From an uncultured Lachnospiraceae bacterium (GTDB taxonomy: Bacteria > Bacillota > Clostridia > Lachnospirales > Lachnospiraceae): a stretch of 40,558 nucleotides of DNA. This document shows, in pieces, positions 24,478-31,932 of this stretch (its first letter is position 1; each line of letters starts with the position of its first letter). The DNA is taken from NCBI GenBank assembly GCA_910586315.1, contig CAJUIP010000035.1, positions 1 through 40,558 of the forward strand, read 5' to 3'. The translations under genes were made by a program, and so were the position numbers. The notes beneath the pieces were generated by a model, which had not been told where the DNA came from, did not search any database, and worked only from the letters and a program-made list of their open reading frames with translations.

Positions 24478-25152
24478 TCACCGCTTGCCATCGGAAAAAG
24501 CTGCCGCTTCTTTCACCCATCCCATCAGTTCCTCATCAATCTCCTCAGCTCCGGAAATAAGGACGTGGTGCGTCCAGCGTCCCGGATACGGCTCCACCGC
24601 CGCATCTATTCGCGGAGATTCCACACGGTATCCAAGGCCAAACGTCACAACAATATAAGATTCCGGCCGCCACTTCTTCTTCCGTACAGGCAGAAAAGAG
24701 ATAAAAGCAAAATTATGCCTGTTGGAAAACGCAACCTGTGTTTTCTGTACCTTAACGTCTACATTGCAAACCTCAGACAGAACCTTCTTTTCAAAAACCT
24801 CATATAACGACAGCGCTTCCGGTTTCTTGTCAAAAAAATACAGAATATTCTGATCCACTTTACCACACCTTTCCGGGTACTCCTTATCCTTCCAATACCA
24901 CCATTTCAACTTCTCCGGTTCATGCTGATCATGTTCTGCAAAATATACCGCACAGCGAAGCACATATAGCACACATCTGTCATCCTGGAATCCCTTTTTC
25001 ATACAATCTAAACAATACAATTCTTCCGGGTTTTTCCCCCTTAAGTCTGAAATGCAGTGGATTCCAATATTTTTCAGATGCTGTTCCATATTTGCTCCCA
25101 CACCCGGTATCTTCTTCAAATCACTGGCTCTATTCTCCCCATTCTGTATCAT
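24478..25152 (-). CDS. Cdd1-type helix-hairpin-helix protein fused to DUF5655
   Basis: A two-domain protein of 224 residues. Residues about 9-90 match the Cdd1 or pathogenicity-locus family: a helix-hairpin-helix (LKKIPGVGANMEQHLKNIGI) and the signature YCLDCMKKGFQDDRCVLYVLR, then EKLKWWYWKD. Residues about 105-220 look like DUF5655 (YEVFEKKVLSEV, RHNFAFISFLPVRKKKW, PGRWTHHVLI). Neither domain has an established biochemical role. The helix-hairpin-helix suggests nucleic-acid contact; the fusion of two usually separate families suggests a joint function. No signal peptide. Confidence 0.8.
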   Translation of the reverse strand: MIQNGENRASDLKKIPGVGANMEQHLKNIGIHCISDLRGKNPEELYCLDCMKKGFQDDRCVLYVLRCAVYFAEHDQHEPEKLKWWYWKDKEYPERCGKVDQNILYFFDKKPEALSLYEVFEKKVLSEVCNVDVKVQKTQVAFSNRHNFAFISFLPVRKKKWRPESYIVVTFGLGYRVESPRIDAAVEPYPGRWTHHVLISGAEEIDEELMGWVKEAAAFSDGKR

Positions 25153-25545
25153 CCCAAATTACCTCTGCCCTTTCGTCGCTTCAAAACGCAGTTCCCCTAT
25201 TCTTGCAAAAATCACAATGTTGGTTTAGAATCATCTTAGAAGCCGAAGGATTCAAGCACGTCCGAGGTTGTTCAATCGGAAACAATAATCAGTTTAAAAA
25301 ACAAACGGATCACAGGCTATTCTTATCTGTTCTAATCTGACTAAAAAATTATAGCATGTTATCTCGAATAATGCTATAAAAGATTTGTGTTAATCACTCT
25401 GCCGCTTTCAATAAAATAGAGACGCTTTCACTCAAGTATCCCTATAAGCTACCAATATATCTGATAGCTCTCTATTCACTTTCATTGTCAGGATTTTTTG
25501 TGTTTCCCGTACCGAGGTCTAAGGCCACAACTACAATTACTTTCT
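25153..25545. other. Gene-free stretch with one terminator
   Basis: I see no coding frame with a ribosome binding site here. Apart from the terminator at 25344-25379 the sequence shows nothing I recognise. The right part (25498-25545) may still be decayed recombinase 3' sequence. Confidence 0.5.
25344..25379 (-). terminator. Intrinsic terminator downstream of the recombinase pseudogene
   Basis: TTATAGCAT (25349-25357) pairs with ATGCTATAA (25371-25379); on the minus strand the stem is followed by six T (25343-25348). Confidence 0.75.
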
Positions 25546-26778
25546 CTACAAGTATCTTTCCTTTGTACCAACACCACACTCTCTACTTGTTTTTTTGTCC
25601 AAATCGATATTCATATCTTCCTCTATGATAGGCAGTTTGAACTCGATAGATTTCAGCCACTGACCGTTTGGTCTCCGCTCCTCATAAATCTGGATTTCGG
25701 AAATCAGCGCCTCCATAATCTGCCGCTGTTCCTGCTCATTCATGGCATCATACAATTTATCAAAGTAAATCAACACTTTATAGATATTGTCTCCGGTCAG
25801 TTTCTCAGCTTCAGCAGCCTGCTTTTTGACTCTGGCCGCAATCAGCAAAGATTCGGTATCTTCGATCTTATCATACATTTTGTAAAGGCGGTCATCCAAG
25901 TCTGTCTTACGCCGTACATAGTGCCGGTCATCTGGATCAAGGGAATCAGTTTCTTCCGCCAGCTTTGCCTTGACAAAAAAATGCTGGCGGAGCTTCAAGT
26001 GGATCAAATGTACGTCAAACAGGGAATTCTTTCCATTCTGCCAAGGCATTTTGCGGATGCTGTGGTTTTCCAGATACTTTGCGATACCGTTTGTGCCAAT
26101 GTCGGTATGGACATATTGGTCATAGATGATGCGGATTGCCTCGGCTTCTTCCTCATTGATAGTCAATTTCCCATCTGGCAACTGATACCCATAGGGAGCA
26201 AAACCACCGTTCCACTTGCCCTCTCTTGCCTTCTGCCTGCGTCCTTCCATCGTCTGAACAAGAATATTTTCTCTCTATTTCAGCGACCGCAGACAAAACC
26301 GTAATCGTCAGCTTCCCAGAATCTTTGGAAGAATCTATCCCGTCCTCCACACAGATCAGGTTTACGTCAAAATCCTGTATGTACTGAAGGGAATTAAGCA
26401 CATCTGCCGCATTCCTTCCGGATCTCGAAAGCTTAATACCAGGATGAAATCAACTCCATCACGATCCTCAGCCACATCATTCAGCATCTGCGAAAACTCA
26501 GGTCTTCCTGTGATGTTCTTTCCGGACTTGCCTGCGTCGCAGTATTCACTGGCGATTTCATGGTTCTTATAATCTGCGTACTCTCGCAGCCGTTCCTGCT
26601 GTGCCTGCTTTTCCGCTGTCGCCCGTTCTCCAGCCTCAACCTCTTCCAGCACCTCTCTTCCGTATTTTTCAATCATCTCCACCAGAAAATTCGCACATCG
26701 CTCCATGTTGGCTTTTACTTTCGAGCTTAATTCTTCAGGCTTTTCCCCACCCTTGTATTCCAGTATAAACACATGCAA
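25546..26778 (-). pseudogene. Broken large serine recombinase
   Basis: Fragments in at least three minus-strand frames together make parts of a large serine recombinase of the Tn4451 TnpX kind. The 5' part (to about 26400) has QQERLREYADYKNHEIASEY and GRPEFSQMLNDV. A second frame (26153-26401) has DVNLICVEDGIDSSKDSGK and LSAVAEIER. A third (25546-26250) has the linker RRQKAREGKWNGGFAPYGY and the C-terminal coiled coil and tail. The N-terminal segment with the catalytic Ser is not visible, and the zinc-ribbon part between about 26030 and 25990 appears deleted. The gene cannot make a working enzyme. It marks the left side of the accessory island and suggests that an integrative element once inserted here. 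Confidence 0.8.
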
Positions 26779-26804
26779 GACCCCCTTCAGCTCTTCTGAA
26801 GGTC

Positions 26805-26968
26805 TAGTGTACTGGCTACATTATATTCAGCCAAACCTCCTTGTCTACTCGCCCATCTGCTGCGTTGGATTTTCTAGCCGTAGCCACCGCTACGCCGTCA
26901 AAAATCCGCCTTGCAGATGAACGACTATCCTGCGGAGTTTAGCCAGATATAATGTAGTCAGTACACTA
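26805..26968. mobile_element. MITE with IS630-like ends and hairpin interior
   Basis: A 164-bp element whose ends, TAGTGTACTGGCTACATTAT and in reverse complement TAGTGTACTGACTACATTAT, are nearly perfect inverted repeats. The first 13 bases equal those of the MITE at 2185. The interior forms further inverted repeats (GGATTTT...AAAAATCC, GTAGC-CACC-GCTAC). No coding capacity. It lies between the recombinase relic and the AbiF locus. Confidence 0.65.
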
Positions 26969-27002
26969 GGCATGAGTCCGCGGCATTTTCCAATTTTTAA
27001 GC

Positions 27003-27088
27003 AAAAAAAGACAGCCGGACGAATCAGCTGCCTACCCGCTAATGGGATATTTGGATCAGGGCATCACCCTTGCCTCCCAACGGCCTAT
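27003..27088 (-). ncRNA. AbiF-associated structured RNA, downstream copy
   Basis: A 54-base core (27035-27088) that is 51/54 identical to the copy upstream of abiF. On the minus strand it begins about 20 bases after the abiF stop. It contains GGCCGTTGGGAGGC, the hairpin AGGG-TGATG-CCCT, the conserved ATCCAAATATCCC and ATTAGCGGG. It is followed by its own terminator: AGGCAGC pairs with GCTGTCT, then seven T (27003-27009). The three differences from the upstream copy fall in the hairpin loop and in one base that would keep a CUAAU/AUUAG pairing as a G-U pair. Probably the RNA partner (antitoxin) of AbiF. Confidence 0.75.
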
Positions 27089-27107
27089 TCTAAATATATG
27101 CGTATTT

Positions 27108-28061
27108 CTAAAAACTATGTATCACATCATACATTTCCTCCCACTTTTCAGGAAGAATTCCCATTATATAAATATCAACCTTTGATGCCCGGATCAGCTT
27201 TTTCAGATCTTTCTGCAGATTTTCTGCATCCTTCTCAGGTAAAAGCTTCTTCATGGCATAGAGCCTTGAAAAAAGATCATTGTCCAGCGGAAGCACTGCT
27301 GCATCATCCGTCGGATCACGAAGCACTACAGAAGATGTCATCCCTACTACCATAGAATTATGGGCGCAATAATTTCTCATATTCCGGACGGCATCCAGCC
27401 AGGTATCCACCAGTTCCGCATCGCGTTTACTGTACTTTCCCTTTATAAAAGTGTATTTCAAAATCTTCTTTCGCAAATCACCTCTGAGATAATTGTACAT
27501 CATCGTAACCGTTCCAAACTCTGTATAACTAAAAGTCACCCATACAGGCAGCTTATTGTTCTGCCTGCTGCCACCTCTCCTATATTCCCTCAATTCCGGA
27601 TATTTCCTGACATCACTTCTCAGTTTCGTTTCTTTCTGCACAATATCCGGAAAGAATCTCGTATTGAAATAACTAATATTCTGACGCCTGATCTTCGCAT
27701 CGGATTCACCTTTTGATGGAGCATAGTACCCATTATCCAAATAGAATGTCCCATCATTTGTGGCAATGGAGCAGGCATTCGACAAGGCACTTTTGAACCG
27801 CACTTCTGTAACATTACAATAAAAATTCAGTGTACGCCTCAGGTTCGCATCAAACTGATATAAAGCAAAAAGATCATTCTGCCAGAATCTCGCCCCCACC
27901 GCCTGTACTTTGGACAGCAAAAATTTTCCATACCTGCTCGCACGGAAATAACCCGCATAGTTCAAAAAATCTCTCATTTTCCTACGCTGCCGGAATGAAA
28001 CATATTTTTTCATCTTGATCACTTGCTCTTCAATCGTAATTGGTAATTCAGTCGTAGTCAT
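27108..28061 (-). CDS. AbiF / Abi_2 family HEPN RNase
   Basis: A 317-residue member of the Abi_2 (AbiD/AbiF) abortive-infection family. The HEPN ribonuclease motif RxxxxH is present as R229-NYCA-H234 in DAVRNMRNYCAHNSM. An N-terminal helical segment with the family pattern NFYCNVTEVRFKSAL (about 79-93) matches the region before the HEPN core. Known family members cause abortive phage infection, and AbiF proteins are associated with a structured RNA next to the gene. Here such an RNA stands on both sides. The RNA upstream ends in a terminator before the gene, so the toxin would be made mainly by read-through, a type III toxin-antitoxin arrangement. Start ATG 28061 has a strong GGAGGAGG. The gene lies among transposon relics and is probably horizontally acquired. 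Confidence 0.88.
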   Translation of the reverse strand: MTTTELPITIEEQVIKMKKYVSFRQRRKMRDFLNYAGYFRASRYGKFLLSKVQAVGARFWQNDLFALYQFDANLRRTLNFYCNVTEVRFKSALSNACSIATNDGTFYLDNGYYAPSKGESDAKIRRQNISYFNTRFFPDIVQKETKLRSDVRKYPELREYRRGGSRQNNKLPVWVTFSYTEFGTVTMMYNYLRGDLRKKILKYTFIKGKYSKRDAELVDTWLDAVRNMRNYCAHNSMVVGMTSSVVLRDPTDDAAVLPLDNDLFSRLYAMKKLLPEKDAENLQKDLKKLIRASKVDIYIMGILPEKWEEMYDVIHSF

Positions 28062-28119
28062 ACTTCCTCCTCCGGGTATACAGCTGAAGTGTCTACCAGG
28101 TCTCTCACTGCATACTTGG

Positions 28120-28205
28120 CAAAAAAAAAGAATGGATATACCATTCTTAATCCCGCTAATGGGATATTTGGATTAGGGCACTACCCTTGCCTCCCAACGG
28201 CCTAT
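28120..28205 (-). ncRNA. AbiF-associated structured RNA, upstream copy
   Basis: The 54-base core (28152-28205) lies directly before abiF on the same strand. It contains the hairpin AGGG-TAGTG-CCCT, the conserved ATCCAAATATCCC, and a second hairpin ATCCC-ATTAGC-GGGAT. A terminator follows: AAGAATGG, loop TATAT, CCATTCTT and nine T (28121-28129). The 5' end is not certain; a weak promoter TTGCGT-17-TAGCCT lies just upstream. This matches the place of the AbiF RNA motif described near abiF genes in Firmicutes and, as I recall, RNA antitoxins proposed as forerunners of CRISPR RNA. Confidence 0.8.
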
Positions 28206-28667
28206 AAATAGGCTACCACATCGTCCCTGAAAACGCAAGCAGATTTTCAAAAATTGCTTGCTATGGCCCGGATAAACGCATCAATTTCTTCCAAAAGGAT
28301 ATTAACTCTTCAGGTACTTTTGTTCCGAAGGAATTTTCCTTTTGGAGACGTATTACGTAATATTGAAATTGCGTATAATTCAGCTGACTTGAAATTTTAA
28401 ATTCCAGTGCAGAGTTAAATTCCAAATGGGTTTAAATTTTTCAGTGTTTCCACATTTTTTTAGAGTAAAAATTCTTGATATCTGCTATAATTATGCCAAC
28501 TCCTCAAAAAGTTTTCTGTTTTTGGGCATGGCAAACGGGCCACTGAGAATCCGTGTGCGAGACGGAATTCCACCGGCCACATCTAAAAAATGTGAAAAGT
28601 TTACTTCCAGTCCGACAGCAGATTTTTGAGATAGTTGATTAGTGGTTAAAGCGGATCAGCTTAGGTG
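28206..28667. other. Intergenic region upstream of the AbiF RNA
   Basis: No gene is supported. A hairpin GCAAGCA-G-ATTTT...AAAAT-TGCTTGC lies about 30-55 bases upstream of the RNA core (28234-28262) and could be a regulatory site or the 5' part of the transcript. CACATTTTTTTAGA (28451-28464) and TCTAAAAAATGTG (28582-28594) form a wide inverted repeat that may mark a decayed small element. The far right belongs to the IS30 remnant end. Confidence 0.45.
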
Positions 28668-29180
28668 TCAGATTGACCTGGCAGGTCCAATCCGCCTAAG
28701 CTGAAATGCTTTCAAAGTCTCTGCACCAAATGTTTCCAGCGCCATGCTGTATGGGGTTCTTCCTCTAAGGATTTCCCTTGGGGGCGAATGGATATGGTTC
28801 ACAATCGTGTTTACATCCCATTGGGTAAGAAACTCAAAGCTGCTTCCTTTGGGGAGAACCATCCGAAGCATCGTGTGTGCCTGTTCCAGACCGCCTTTCT
28901 GACCGCTCTGCATTGGGTCACAGTAGTAAATGCTGGAGCGCTGGTTTCCACTCACACCAGTTTCCAGTGCGATGGGATCTCCGAATTCCGAGCCACGGTC
29001 TGTCAGGATATATTCGAATACAGAGGCGAATTCACAGGTTCCCATACGCTTTTCCAGTCGGTCAAATACGAGGCGTACAGCACCTTCTGTGCAATGATTC
29101 ATAGGAAATGCGAGGAATTCTGCGTCATTTCGGCACAGACGAAAAGGTTTCTTCTCATCTTACTTGAGAGCCTGTGCGAC
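28648..29180 (-). pseudogene. IS30-family transposase remnant (C-terminal part)
   Basis: The frame ending at 28668 carries the IS30 DDE C-terminus: YILTDRGSEFGDPIALETG, QRSSIYYCDPMQSGQKGGLE with the last Glu, and NHIHSPPREILRGRTPYSMA. Upstream the frame continues as RLCRNDAEFLAFPMNHCTEG to about 29150 and then degenerates. The N-terminal helix-turn-helix half and the first catalytic Asp are absent, so it is inactive. The 3' end lies in a long hairpin (CAGCTTAGG...CCTAAGCTG, 28652-28701). Confidence 0.85.
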
Positions 29181-29252
29181 ATACAAATTTAGTAACTCAA
29201 TTTCGAAGAACGAATATCAGAATCTCTATCTCTAGACATAAATTTTTTTATA

Positions 29253-30242
29253 TTAACTTATTTCAATTTTCCCTATCTTGCACATTCCTTCTTCTTCTAC
29301 CACATCATCTGGATGGATAACAAAACATATCTCTGAAATATTAGCAAGCGCCTCACTTCTCATCTCACCCAAAGTTATACAAAATTTATTTTCACCATAA
29401 CCAAGAAAAAATTTAAATGTTTCCAAAATATTATTGTTGTCAGAATACTTAAATTCTACAAAAATCCTTTTCAAAGAATTAGTAAAATTAATAACAGTAA
29501 ATCGGAATTCAGCTTTATCATTAAAGTCTAAATAGCGACATATATCAAGTTTATCTACATACCGCAAGGCCATACTAATAAAATTTGGATACTTAACATC
29601 TTTTTTCTCGTATGGATTCATATTAAAGTTAAACACTACCATATCTTCTGAAATACTCGTACTAGCAATATCTTCCCGTTGTTTAAATTCAATACTATCA
29701 TCAAAATAAGCTCCAATTTTCGCCATCTGTAAAATATTCTGTCGTTTTAGAAAAATTTGATCTAAGTCAAAGATAAAAGAATGCAATTTACGGTTAATTC
29801 CAGTTCCAATTTTCATCCCTCTATCAGTTGACAAGTATTCTAAAAAACTATGGACATCTTTTTCATTACTTAAATCTCCAGTCTGTATATTTGCTATTGG
29901 CGTTCCAGACAATGCCTGCCCTTTTTGTACTGGGTAAAGAGCAAAAGGAAATATATAATCCTCACCCTTTTTATTCTTCTGACTAAATAAATATGAGTAG
30001 GCAACGCCTAACTCAATCATACAAAATTTACTTTCGTAGTATTCTTTACTTATTATCGGTATAAACAAATCACTGTTACTTAATTCACTAAAAATTATTT
30101 CTATGAAATTTTTTCCAATCTTGATGCTTCCACTTTCCGATGAACAAAAAACTTCAATATCGCTACTAACTGCTTCTAAAAACTCCGCAAATTTTAATAC
30201 TACTTCACGATTTTTCGTTGCATGGCTAATAAAAATTCTCAT
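29253..30242 (-). CDS. TIR-domain protein with unknown C-terminal domain
   Basis: Residues 1-145 form a TIR domain: MRIFISHATKNREVVLKF at the start, IEVFCSSESGSIKIG (BB-loop region), LSNSDLFIPIISKEYYESKFCMIELG with the catalytic-type Glu E77. In other TIR NADases this SxxCxxE motif carries the active Glu, so NAD cleavage or signal synthesis is plausible. Residues about 185-329 are a beta-rich domain I do not recognise (VVFNFNMNPYEKKD, KAEFRFTVINFTNS, EICFVIHPDDVVEEEG); it could be a sensor or ligand-binding module. No transmembrane segment. The gene is markedly AT-rich relative to its neighbours, sits between transposon relics beside abiF, and is best read as a phage-defence gene. A 13-bp palindrome, TCGGAAATTCCGA (30312-30324), lies 70 bases upstream. 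Ribosome binding site AAAGGAG. Confidence 0.8.
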   Translation of the reverse strand: MRIFISHATKNREVVLKFAEFLEAVSSDIEVFCSSESGSIKIGKNFIEIIFSELSNSDLFIPIISKEYYESKFCMIELGVAYSYLFSQKNKKGEDYIFPFALYPVQKGQALSGTPIANIQTGDLSNEKDVHSFLEYLSTDRGMKIGTGINRKLHSFIFDLDQIFLKRQNILQMAKIGAYFDDSIEFKQREDIASTSISEDMVVFNFNMNPYEKKDVKYPNFISMALRYVDKLDICRYLDFNDKAEFRFTVINFTNSLKRIFVEFKYSDNNNILETFKFFLGYGENKFCITLGEMRSEALANISEICFVIHPDDVVEEEGMCKIGKIEIS

Positions 30243-30353
30243 AGACTGTTTCTCCTTTTCTTTAACTTATCGCATAATTCTTATCATCAAACCATACCCT
30301 TTTTGAACCTTTCGGAATTTCCGACAAGTTCATATCCCATCTATTCTCACACA

Positions 30354-30658
30354 TTATAAATTATTTTTCTGTTCCTCATCTAACCATTCCTTCAATTTTT
30401 TATGTAACAACTTTTTATCTGGTAGATACAATTTATATTTTTTTTGCATAAATGTTAGCATTTTCTGGCAACGTCAAATCTACAAGAGTCTCATCACTAA
30501 ATCACTTTCATGATAAGAAGTCCTGTCTTCTAATCCTGCAAACTCTAATGCGTATGGCGTATGTAAAATATCTTTTGGTTTTTGTGGAACAGTTCCTTCA
30601 TTTGCCAGTCGCATCACATCATTTTTATCTCTGATTAATGCAAGTCTTTCATACAAGC
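30354..30658 (-). pseudogene. Decayed DUF1016 (YhcG-type) nuclease gene
   Basis: On the minus strand, one frame from the IS630 border reads YERLALIRDKNDVMRLANEG, then VPQKPKDILHTPYALEFAGL, then EDRTSYHESDL, which is the start of the DUF1016 PD-(D/E)XK domain. After a stop, the C-terminal tail resumes (LPENANIYAKK, then after a one-base slip in an A run YKLYLPDKKLLHKKLKEWL) and ends at 30354. The nuclease core between is deleted, and the N-terminal end is cut off by the IS630 element at 30659. DUF1016 proteins often accompany restriction or defence loci. Confidence 0.75.
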
Positions 30659-31932
30659 TAATGTAGCATCTCGCTTATATTTAACCAAATAATTATTCCA
30701 TATAATGCCATCTTGTGCTATACTAAAAAGAAACGGTGGTGGCGATTATGGCAAGACCTAAGACATATATCATTAAACTCAGTGACGAGGAACGGGCAAC
30801 ACTTCGAGAAACAGTCTGTAATAAGAAAACCTGCAAAACAGTTTTAAAGCGCTGCCAGATCCTGCTTGAGCTGGACGAAGAACAGGGAACAGGGCTCACC
30901 CATGCTCAGCTTGCACACAGCTATGCGGTCTGTCCTGCTACTATAACAAATATCGTCCAGTCTTATGTCAAAAATGGCATAAAGGATATCATCCGTTACA
31001 ATATCAGCCCCAATTCCAGTGCAGTCCTGCAAAAAGTGGACAGGCGTGCCGAAGCGCGTATTATTCAGATAGCCTGCGGCCCTGTCCCAGAAGGACATTC
31101 ACGCTGGACACTCCAGCTTCTGAAAGAGAAATGCCGGATCGAGCTTGATGTCCCGGTGGGAAAAGAGACCATCCGCCGGGTATTAAAAAAAATGAACTTA
31201 GACCTCACAAAAACGCCTGCTGGTGCATCCCTCCCAAAGAAAACGCGGAATTCGTAGCCTGCATGGAGGATATCCTGGATATTTATGAAATGCCCTATCA
31301 TCCGGAAGTTCCCGTGGTATGCATGGATGAAAAACCATACCAGCTGCTTGGGGAGGTAAGGGAGCCGCTGCCCATGCGCCCGGGAGATACCGGGAAGACG
31401 GATTGCGAATATGTGCGTAACGGCACCTGCAGTATCTTTACCTTTGTAGAACCACTGGGCGGTGTGAGGCATGTAAGCGCCCGGGAGCGTCGTACTGCCA
31501 TTGACTGGGCAGAGGAAATCCGGTATCTGGTGGACGTGAGTTATGCTGACCGGGACAAAATCATCCTTGTCATGGATAATCTGAACACACATGCCGTTTC
31601 CTCCCTGTACAAGGCATTTCCGGCTAAAGAAGCCCGCAGGATCGCCAAAAAGCTGGAGATCCATTACACTCCGAAGCACGGGAGCTGGCTGAACATTGCC
31701 GAAATAGAGCTTAATGTCATGACGCGGCAGTGCCTGTCCCGCAGGATTGAGGGAATGGAATTGCTGCGGAAGGAACTGGCGGCATGGGAGAGTGACCGCA
31801 ATGCACATACCGCGTGCATCCAATGGCAGTTTACAAATGATAAGGCCAGAACCAAACTGGCATCACTCTACCCTAAATTCGGTCCTATAGATGAAAAATA
31901 ATTTAGCTAAATATAAATGAGCTATTACATTA
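30659..31932 (+). mobile_element. Complete IS630-family insertion sequence
   Basis: A 1274-bp element with imperfect terminal inverted repeats. The left end is TAATGTAGCATCTC then GCTTATATTTAACCAAAT; the right end, reverse-complemented, is TAATGTAATAGCTC then ATTTATATTTAGCTAAAT. Both ends start with TA, the target of IS630/Tc1-type transposases. It carries a single transposase in two overlapping frames. It cut off the DUF1016 gene on the left and abuts the last codon of the rlmCD gene on the right. The MITEs at 2185 and 26805 share its ends. Confidence 0.85.
30748..31901 (+). CDS. IS630 transposase made by -1 frameshift
   Basis: Frame 1 (from ATG 30748 to stop 31257) holds the N-terminal helix-turn-helix domain (LSDEERATLRETV, LTHAQLAHSYAVCPATITNI). 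Frame 2 (to stop 31901) holds the DDE domain: VVCMDEKPYQLLGE, ILVMDNLNTH and HGSWLNIAEIE. At 31185-31191 the codons TTA AAA AAA ATG contain a perfect A-AAA-AAA slippery site. A -1 slip there gives LKKNELRPHKNACWCIPP, which matches the uninterrupted sequence of this family, whereas the zero frame ends in an unconserved tail. The full product is about 384 residues. An earlier GTG (30736) is a possible start. The element looks active. Confidence 0.85.

Noticed and set aside
25498..26304. 268-codon plus-strand frame across the recombinase relic
   Set aside because: The minus strand carries recognisable recombinase sequence in this region; the plus frame is its shadow.
27035..28205. The two repeated RNA cores as a CRISPR array
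   Set aside because: Only two copies about 1.1 kb apart with a gene between, no spacers and no cas genes. They are gene-flanking RNAs.
28426..28629. Small plus-strand frame upstream of the AbiF locus
   Set aside because: No ribosome binding site, no family resemblance; overlaps an inverted repeat.
30736..31257. First IS630 frame as a separate regulatory protein or a frameshift mutation
   Set aside because: An ideal A-AAA-AAA site lies at the join and the -1 product restores the conserved family sequence, so programmed frameshifting explains it better.
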